Below, one piece after another: positions 39,954-45,392 of a stretch of 45,392 nucleotides of DNA. The notes under the pieces are model-generated. The model ran no database searches. It was not told the DNA's origin and saw only the letters and a program-made list of their open reading frames with translations. Origin of the DNA: JBGYPP01 sp041838515 (GTDB lineage: Bacteria; Bacillota; Clostridia; Lachnospirales; Lachnospiraceae); assembly GCA_041838515.1 (NCBI GenBank), contig JBGYPP010000013.1, positions 1 through 45,392 on the forward strand, read 5' to 3'. A program made the position numbers and the translations under genes. Every line of letters starts with the position of its first letter. Position 1 is the first letter of the stretch.

Positions 39954-41624
39954 TTAGAATAATCCCTGAATACGGCCCTGCCCATCCACATCCACGCTGT
40001 GGGCGGCCGGATTTTTGGGCAGGCCGGGCATGGTCATCACCGCCCCGGTCAACGCCACCACAAAGCCGGCTCCGGCCGACACATAGACCTCCCGCACATG
40101 AATGGAAAAATCCCTGGGCCTGCCCAGAAGGCTGGGGTCATCCGAGAGGGAGTACTGGTTCTTGGCCATACAGATGGGAAGATTCCCATAACCCAAGGTT
40201 TCCAGCTTGGCCAACTGTTTGGCCGCCGCCGGGGAAATCTGCACATCCCTCGCCCCGTATATGCGGCCGGCTATGGCCTGTATCTTCTCCTCCAGGCCCA
40301 GCTCCTCCCCATACAGCGGGGCAAAATGGCTGGGCTTGGACTCCAAAGTGTCCAAAACTGCCCTGGCCAGATCCTCTCCACCCTCTCCGCCCTTCTCCCA
40401 GACCTGGGACAGGGCAAAGGCGCATCCCCTGCTGCGGCAGAATTGCTCCACCAGTTCCCACTCCGCAGGGGTGTCACTGACAAAAGAATTGAGGGTCACC
40501 ACCACAGGCACGCCATAGAGCTGCAAATTCTCTATATGCTTCTCCAAATTGGCCAGACCCCGGGAAAGGGCCTCCAGATTCTCCCGGCCCAAATCCGCCT
40601 TGGCCACGCCGCCATTGTACTTCAGCGCCCTGGCCGTGGCCACCAGAACCACGGCATCCGGATGCAGCCCGGCCTTACGGCATTTGATATCAAAGAATTT
40701 CTCCGCGCCCAAATCCGCGCCAAAGCCCGCCTCGGTAATACAGTAATCCGCCAGGCCCAAAGCGGCCTTGGTGGCGATGACAGAATTGCAGCCGTGGGCG
40801 ATATTGGCAAAGGGGCCGCCGTGAACCAGAGCAGGGCCTCCCTCCAAAGTCTGTATCAGATTGGGCTTGAGCGCATCCTTTAGCAAAGCGGCCATAGCCC
40901 CTACCGCCTCCAACTGGCGGGCAAAGACCGGCTCCCCTTTCCTGTTATAGGCCACCAGTATATCCCCCAGCCTGGACTTGAGATCCTCCATATCCTCGGC
41001 CAGACAGAGGATGGCCATGATCTCGCTGGCCACGGTGATGACGAAACGCTCCTCCCGCGCCACTCCATCCCCCTTGCCGCCCAGACCCACTATCACATTC
41101 CTCAACGCTCGGTCATTCATATCCACACAGCGCTTCCAGATAATCGCCTTGGTGTCTATGTCCAGCGCATTGCCCTGGTGAATATGATTGTCCAGGAGAG
41201 CCGCCAGCAGGTTGTTTGCGCTGGTGATGGCGTGGAAATCCCCTGTGAAATGCAAATTCAGATCCTCCATAGGCACCACCTGGGCATAACCGCCGCCGGC
41301 CGCGCCCCCCTTGATGCCAAAGCAAGGCCCCAGAGAGGGCTCCCGCAGCGCCAGCAGGGTCTTTTTTCCCAGCCTTCGCATGGCCTGGGCCAGGCCTATA
41401 CTGGTGGTAGTCTTGCCCTCTCCGGCAGGCGTGGGGTTAATGGCCGTCACTAGGATTAGCTTGCCCTGGGGCTTATTCCGCAAGCCCTCCAGACATTCGC
41501 CGCTGATCTTGGCCTTGTACCGGCCATAAAATTCCAAATCCTCCTCGCCTATGCCCAACTCCCCGGCCACCTGGAATATAGGCCTAAGCTTTGCCTCCTG
41601 CGCTATGTCCAAATCTGTTTTCAT
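39954..41624 (-). CDS. fhs: Formate-tetrahydrofolate ligase
   Basis: 556 residues, the usual length. Activates formate to 10-formyl-THF with ATP, a key step of the Wood-Ljungdahl methyl branch and of purine C1 supply. P-loop region TPAGEGKTTTSIGLAQ, REPSLGPCFGIKGGAAGGGYAQVVPMEDLNLHFTGD (two adjoining signatures, shown in parts by position about 95-130), GGPALVHGGPFANIAHG and the C-terminal GMPGLP-like TMPGLPKNPAA. The ATG at 41624 is chosen over the GTG at 41627, because GGAGGG stands four bases from the ATG but only one from the GTG. It is followed 16 bases later by folD. No other acetogenesis gene is in the window. Confidence 0.97.
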   Translation of the reverse strand: MKTDLDIAQEAKLRPIFQVAGELGIGEEDLEFYGRYKAKISGECLEGLRNKPQGKLILVTAINPTPAGEGKTTTSIGLAQAMRRLGKKTLLALREPSLGPCFGIKGGAAGGGYAQVVPMEDLNLHFTGDFHAITSANNLLAALLDNHIHQGNALDIDTKAIIWKRCVDMNDRALRNVIVGLGGKGDGVAREERFVITVASEIMAILCLAEDMEDLKSRLGDILVAYNRKGEPVFARQLEAVGAMAALLKDALKPNLIQTLEGGPALVHGGPFANIAHGCNSVIATKAALGLADYCITEAGFGADLGAEKFFDIKCRKAGLHPDAVVLVATARALKYNGGVAKADLGRENLEALSRGLANLEKHIENLQLYGVPVVVTLNSFVSDTPAEWELVEQFCRSRGCAFALSQVWEKGGEGGEDLARAVLDTLESKPSHFAPLYGEELGLEEKIQAIAGRIYGARDVQISPAAAKQLAKLETLGYGNLPICMAKNQYSLSDDPSLLGRPRDFSIHVREVYVSAGAGFVVALTGAVMTMPGLPKNPAAHSVDVDGQGRIQGLF

Positions 41625-41660
41625 CACACCCTCCCATCAAATGCAGAACTTGTATTCCGG

Positions 41661-44600
41661 TTATAGATCCTCCAGCACATTCTCCAGCGCATCTCCCTGG
41701 AGCAGCACCCGGCGGGGCTTAGTCCCCTCTTCGCTGCTGACTATGCCATAGTCGCACAATTGATCCATCAATCTGGCCGCCCTGTTGAAACCTATGCGCA
41801 GCAGCCTTTGCAGCATGGTGATGGACACCTTGTCCTTCTCAGCTATCATGCGGGCCGCCTGGACAAAATACGGGTCCAGCTCGCCCCCGGCAGCTCCCTG
41901 GCCTATCCTCTCCATGGATTCCTCTATCTGCCTCTGATAGAGATGGCCATTGCCCGCGCTCTGATTTTTGAGGAAATCCACCACGGAGGATACCTCCCGG
42001 TCAGACACAAAAGCGCCCTGTACCCGGGCCGGACGGGTATATCCCTGAGGAAAGAAGAGCATATCCCCCTTGCCCAACAGCTTCTCCGCGCCGTTCATAT
42101 CCAAAATGGTGCGGGAGTCTACCCCCGAAGACACGGCAAAGGCCACTCGGCTGGGCATATTTGCCTTGATCAGGCCTGTGATCACGTCCACGCTGGGCCT
42201 CTGGGTAGCCAGTATCAGATGTATGCCGGCCGCCCTGGCCAGCTGTGCCAGACGGCAGATGGACTCCTCCACCTCCCCGGGGCAGACCATCATCAGATCC
42301 GCCAACTCATCCACCACAATAACGATCTGGGGCAGGGGCGGTTCTGCCTCCTCCCCTCCAGCCATGCTCTCCATCAGGGAGTTGTAACTGTGCAGATCCC
42401 GCACATTCCACTGGGCAAATTTGCCATAGCGGTCGCTCATCTCCGCCACCCCCCACTGCAGAGCCGCAGCCGCCTTTTTGGGATCCGTCACCACCGGTAT
42501 CAGCAGATGAGGTATGCCGTTGTAAACAGACAATTCCACCACCTTGGGATCTATCATAATCAGACGGACCTGCTCCGGAGTGGCCTTGTACAAAATACTC
42601 ATAATCAGCGTATTGATAAATACGCTCTTGCCGGAGCCTGTGGCCCCGGCCACCAGCATATGGGGCATTTTCGCTATATCCGCCACCACGGCCTGGCCGC
42701 CTATATCCCTGCCCACGGCCATAGCCAGCGGAGAGGCATGGCCGGTATACTCCGGAGTTTCCAGCAAATCCCGCAAGGCCACAGCGCTGGTTTCCTTATT
42801 TGGCACCTCTATGCCTATGGCCGCCTGGCCGGGTATGGGGGCCTCTATACGTATATCCGTGGCCGCCAAATTCAATTTGATATCGTCCGCCAGATTTACT
42901 ATACGGCTGACCTTGACCCCGGTTTCCGGGGCCAGCGCATACCTGGTTACGCTGGGACCCTGGCTGATATCCGTTATCTGCACACGCACGCCAAAGGTTT
43001 CCAAGGTATCCCGCAGCCGCTGGGCAGTCTGCCGCAGCTGGGCATCCTGTTCCCTGGGGCCGGCCTTGCCCTTTTGCAAATAGGATAAGGGCGGGAATTG
43101 GTAAACTGGCGTTTGCCTGTCTGCCCTGCCCTCCTTTTCCATATCTGACCATGGCTGCTCCGACTGACCGGGGACATCCGACTGCGGGCGGTTTTCTCCT
43201 CGGACGGAGGCAGGCCCATGACCGGCAGTATCTGGCCGCCCCGGCACATTTGCCTGACCGGGAACATCCGACTGCGGGCGGTTTTCTCCTTGGACGGAGG
43301 CTGGGCCATGACCGGCAGCATCTGGCCGCCCCAGCACATTTGCCTGACCGGGGACATCCGACTGCGGGCGGTTTTCTCCTTGGACGGAGGCTGGGCCATG
43401 CCCGGCAGTATCTGGCCGCCCCGGCGCATTTGCCTGACCGGGGACATCCGACTGCGGACGGTTTTCTCCGTAGACGGAGGCAGGACCATGCCCGGCAGTA
43501 TCTAGCCTCCCCGGCGCATTTGCCTGACCGGGGACATCCGACTGCGGGCGGTTTTCTCCTTGGACGGAGGCTGGGCCATGCCCGGCAGTATCTGGCCGCC
43601 CCGGCGCATTTGCCTGACCGGGGACATCCGACTGCGGACGGTTTTCTCCTCGGACGGCAAAATCCAACCGGGCCGTAGCATCCCCCTCACCGGAAAGGGA
43701 TAGGGAAAAGGGCGCCTGGCCTCCATTTCTGTATATGGGTATTTCCCAAGACGGCCTGCCGCCCTCCCCTGCCTCAGCAGACTGGGAAAACGCCTCAGTC
43801 CGGGCAAAATCCCCATCTATGCCCTGTCGAGGATTCTCCCCCTGGAAAATCTCCAGCCGGGAACTCTCTGCCGGAGGCAGCTCCGACGGGGCAGCGCCCT
43901 GAGGGGAATTTCCTGCCGGGGTCAGCTCCAACCGGGCAGCGCCCTGAGGAGGAACCCCTAATGGGGACAACTCCGCCCCCTCCGCCAGGCTTTCCTCGGT
44001 TTCCTTCCTCTCTAAAGGCTGAAATGTCCGCATATCCATGCGTTTTCCCATCTCCGCCTCCGTCTGGCCATCCCCCTCCCGTCTTGGATGCCACCGCTTT
44101 TGCCTTTCCGCAAAGGAACGGAAATCCAACGTTTTCCCTTCCTCCCAGTCTGGTTCTTCGGAAATCTCCTCCTCTTCCTCCTCAGCCTCATCTTCCCAAC
44201 GCTGACGGCTGCGGGCCTGGCTTTGGCGCATAGCCTGCCATCCCTGCCTGGCCTGCCGCTCCATCCGCCTGCCGCCGCTGCGCAATATGCCCAACAAGGA
44301 TTTTCGTGAGAGGAGCAAAATGCAGATGGCCATAAGGGCCAGCAAAACCAGCACGCCGCCTGCAAGCCCCAAGTATGATCTCAATGGATAGGCCGCCAAA
44401 GCCCCCACCCAACCTCCTCCATTGCGCTCTTCGGCTGCCCGGCTATAGATGGCGTTCAAGTCCTGACCGGGCTGCCATATCTCCCAAAATCCCAGCCAGG
44501 CCAAAAACAGAAATACGCCCGCCCAGTACTGTACGCTATACAATATAGGACGCCCCCAGGCCAAGGCCCACAAGCCCAAGCCAAAAAATACCAAGGGGCT

Positions 44601-45032
44601 GATATATGCGTTCCATCCAAAAAGGCCAAAACCCAAACCGGACATCCAAGCACCGAAAGTGCCCAGCATGCCGAAGTTGCCCAAAAAGCACAAGAGCATA
44701 CAAAGGCCCCAGGCTAGAGCCGCCACTTCCCGCCATATCTCCTGGCCTATGGCCGCATCTCCTGCATGGACCTGTCGGCCGGATCCTCCGGTCCTCCCAC
44801 CGGCAGCTTTCTGCCTCTGAGGCGCTCCCTGCCTGGATTTGCCTCCAGACCTGCCACTGGCAGCCTTGCCGGAGGAACCGCCGGATTGGGCGGCGGTCCG
44901 GCCTCTGGATGTCTTATTGACCGATCTGCGCCCGGGATTATTCTCTGTACCTTCGGCGCTGCCTCTGCTCCCCGCCCTCTTTCTGGAACGGGTATTTCCC
45001 TCATATTGCTCCGGCTTTCTAGCGCTTGCCAT
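41661..45032 (-). CDS. ftsK: DNA translocase FtsK/SpoIIIE with repeat-expanded linker
   Basis: 1123 residues, some 300 longer than most Firmicutes relatives. Basic Arg/Gly/Ser-rich N-terminal tail (1-95), four membrane helices (about 100-260), a very long acidic linker (about 260-640) that includes five full and one partial 30-residue repeats, then the motor. Walker A GATGSGKSV is near residue 795 and Walker B VVDELADL near 903; PSRVAFAVSSGVDSRTILD follows. The C-terminal winged-helix gamma domain (MLQRLLRIGFNRAARLMDQL) recognises orienting DNA sequences. It pumps chromosomal DNA through the septum at division or sporulation. The ATG at 45032 has GAGGAG 11 bases upstream. It is followed by fhs after 36 bases. 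Confidence 0.96.
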   Translation of the reverse strand: MASARKPEQYEGNTRSRKRAGSRGSAEGTENNPGRRSVNKTSRGRTAAQSGGSSGKAASGRSGGKSRQGAPQRQKAAGGRTGGSGRQVHAGDAAIGQEIWREVAALAWGLCMLLCFLGNFGMLGTFGAWMSGLGFGLFGWNAYISPLVFFGLGLWALAWGRPILYSVQYWAGVFLFLAWLGFWEIWQPGQDLNAIYSRAAEERNGGGWVGALAAYPLRSYLGLAGGVLVLLALMAICILLLSRKSLLGILRSGGRRMERQARQGWQAMRQSQARSRQRWEDEAEEEEEEISEEPDWEEGKTLDFRSFAERQKRWHPRREGDGQTEAEMGKRMDMRTFQPLERKETEESLAEGAELSPLGVPPQGAARLELTPAGNSPQGAAPSELPPAESSRLEIFQGENPRQGIDGDFARTEAFSQSAEAGEGGRPSWEIPIYRNGGQAPFSLSLSGEGDATARLDFAVRGENRPQSDVPGQANAPGRPDTAGHGPASVQGENRPQSDVPGQANAPGRLDTAGHGPASVYGENRPQSDVPGQANAPGRPDTAGHGPASVQGENRPQSDVPGQANVLGRPDAAGHGPASVQGENRPQSDVPGQANVPGRPDTAGHGPASVRGENRPQSDVPGQSEQPWSDMEKEGRADRQTPVYQFPPLSYLQKGKAGPREQDAQLRQTAQRLRDTLETFGVRVQITDISQGPSVTRYALAPETGVKVSRIVNLADDIKLNLAATDIRIEAPIPGQAAIGIEVPNKETSAVALRDLLETPEYTGHASPLAMAVGRDIGGQAVVADIAKMPHMLVAGATGSGKSVFINTLIMSILYKATPEQVRLIMIDPKVVELSVYNGIPHLLIPVVTDPKKAAAALQWGVAEMSDRYGKFAQWNVRDLHSYNSLMESMAGGEEAEPPLPQIVIVVDELADLMMVCPGEVEESICRLAQLARAAGIHLILATQRPSVDVITGLIKANMPSRVAFAVSSGVDSRTILDMNGAEKLLGKGDMLFFPQGYTRPARVQGAFVSDREVSSVVDFLKNQSAGNGHLYQRQIEESMERIGQGAAGGELDPYFVQAARMIAEKDKVSITMLQRLLRIGFNRAARLMDQLCDYGIVSSEEGTKPRRVLLQGDALENVLEDL
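43155..43649 (-). repeat. Tandem 90-bp repeat within ftsK (30-residue units)
   Basis: Units start with GENRPQSDVPGQ at 43649, 43559, 43469, 43379, 43289 and 43199, an exact 90-bp period; five are complete and the sixth breaks off after about 13 codons. The consensus continues AN-APGRPDTAGHGPASV. Copies are nearly identical at DNA level, indicating recent expansion and likely length variation between strains. Confidence 0.95.
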
Positions 45033-45088
45033 GTCTGCCGTTTCTCCTCTTTTCTACCTTATGTCTTATCTCCAAAGAACCCAGCCCT

Positions 45089-45392
45089 CTATGGCAGGTC
45101 AAAATCATCCCCCTCTGATACCTCGTAATCATACCGCATCTGGTATTTCTTGGGCTCTATATCATACTCCAAGGCCCTACGCTCCTTCTTCCGGGGCAGG
45201 GGCAGCGGATTTTCCAGCGGCACGAAAACTGCTGTGGCGGCTGCATCCTCTGGCTCTGCCGCCTCTGACACAGCCCCTCCCCCAGCCCCTTGCTCCTCTG
45301 GCTTATTCTGCTCCAGGGTTTTGCCATCCTCCGGGGCAGATGCCTCCGGACTATTCCATTCCTCCGGCCTATTCCATTCCTCCGGCTCTGCG
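45089..45392 (-). CDS. Unknown protein, C-terminal part (gene runs off the window)
   Basis: An open frame continues without a stop from the TAG at 45089 to the window edge, giving at least 100 residues of a protein whose start lies outside. The visible part is rich in Pro, Glu and Ala, with a short repeat PEEWN occurring twice near the edge, then NPLPLPRKKERRALEYD and an acidic tail ending EGDDFDLP. It looks like a disordered linker followed by a charged tail. I do not recognise the family. It lies 56 bases upstream of ftsK in the same direction and is probably co-transcribed with it. Confidence 0.6.
   Translation of the reverse strand, partial: AEPEEWNRPEEWNSPEASAPEDGKTLEQNKPEEQGAGGGAVSEAAEPEDAAATAVFVPLENPLPLPRKKERRALEYDIEPKKYQMRYDYEVSEGDDFDLP

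Noticed and set aside
41760..43088. 442-codon plus-strand frame opposite ftsK
   Set aside because: Antisense to the conserved FtsK motor domain, with His/Gln-rich shadow composition and no ribosome-binding site.
43155..43649. CRISPR-like regular repeats
   Set aside because: The 90-bp units are in frame inside ftsK and code for a 30-residue protein repeat.

Overview
The window looks like a chromosome segment of a GC-rich member of the Clostridia (Bacillota), most likely a gut Lachnospiraceae-type organism. The grounds are a Gram-positive division cluster (mraZ, rsmH, ftsL, PBP2, murD, ftsW, divIB, ftsZ), a SpoVB-type flippase, an Nfn-type flavoprotein pair, fhs/folD one-carbon genes, rubrerythrin and NrdR. 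This is a family-level judgement without database support. Everything except the first gene is on the minus strand, packed into operons with many 4-base stop/start overlaps and several TTG or GTG starts.

Layout along + coordinates. 1-4.6 kb: an AraC-type response regulator (+ strand), convergent with a SpoVB-like flippase, then glgA with its own promoter. 4.6-4.9 kb: tRNA-Leu(CAA) with promoter and terminator. 5.0-9.6 kb: a shikimate/regulatory operon read as unknown gene, vanZ-like, nrdR, yqeG-like, aroE::aroK fusion, aroQ::HAD fusion. 9.7-18.3 kb: the division and wall cluster, starting at a promoter with four 10-bp-spaced MraZ boxes and ending in a terminator after ftsZ. 18.4-20.2 kb: a SnoaL-like gene, an N-terminally truncated osmolyte-binding protein and a possible structured RNA with terminator. 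20.2-22.8 kb: a fused glutamate synthase-like/rubrerythrin gene behind a strong promoter and a long leader. 22.9-26.2 kb: a UvrD-like helicase and gltX. 26.3-26.8 kb: nested tandem repeats. 26.8-35.2 kb: proA, formyl-THF cyclo-ligase, DUF896, proB, two flavoproteins, a second flippase, ybeY and rlmH (listed in + order; transcription runs the other way). 35.3-37.6 kb: the Nfn pair. 37.7-45.4 kb: a zinc-ribbon/TPR membrane protein, folD, fhs, a repeat-expanded ftsK and the tail of an unknown gene.

Functionally the window combines cell division and peptidoglycan synthesis, chromosome translocation, shikimate and proline synthesis, folate C1 metabolism, NADPH/ferredoxin electron balance and ribosome maturation. 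I saw no prophage, insertion sequence, CRISPR array or defence system. The most unusual items are the fused genes, one of which keeps a perfect internal ribosome-binding site, the candidate structured RNA at about 20.1 kb, the four-unit nested repeat at 26.4 kb, and the 30-residue repeats in the FtsK linker.
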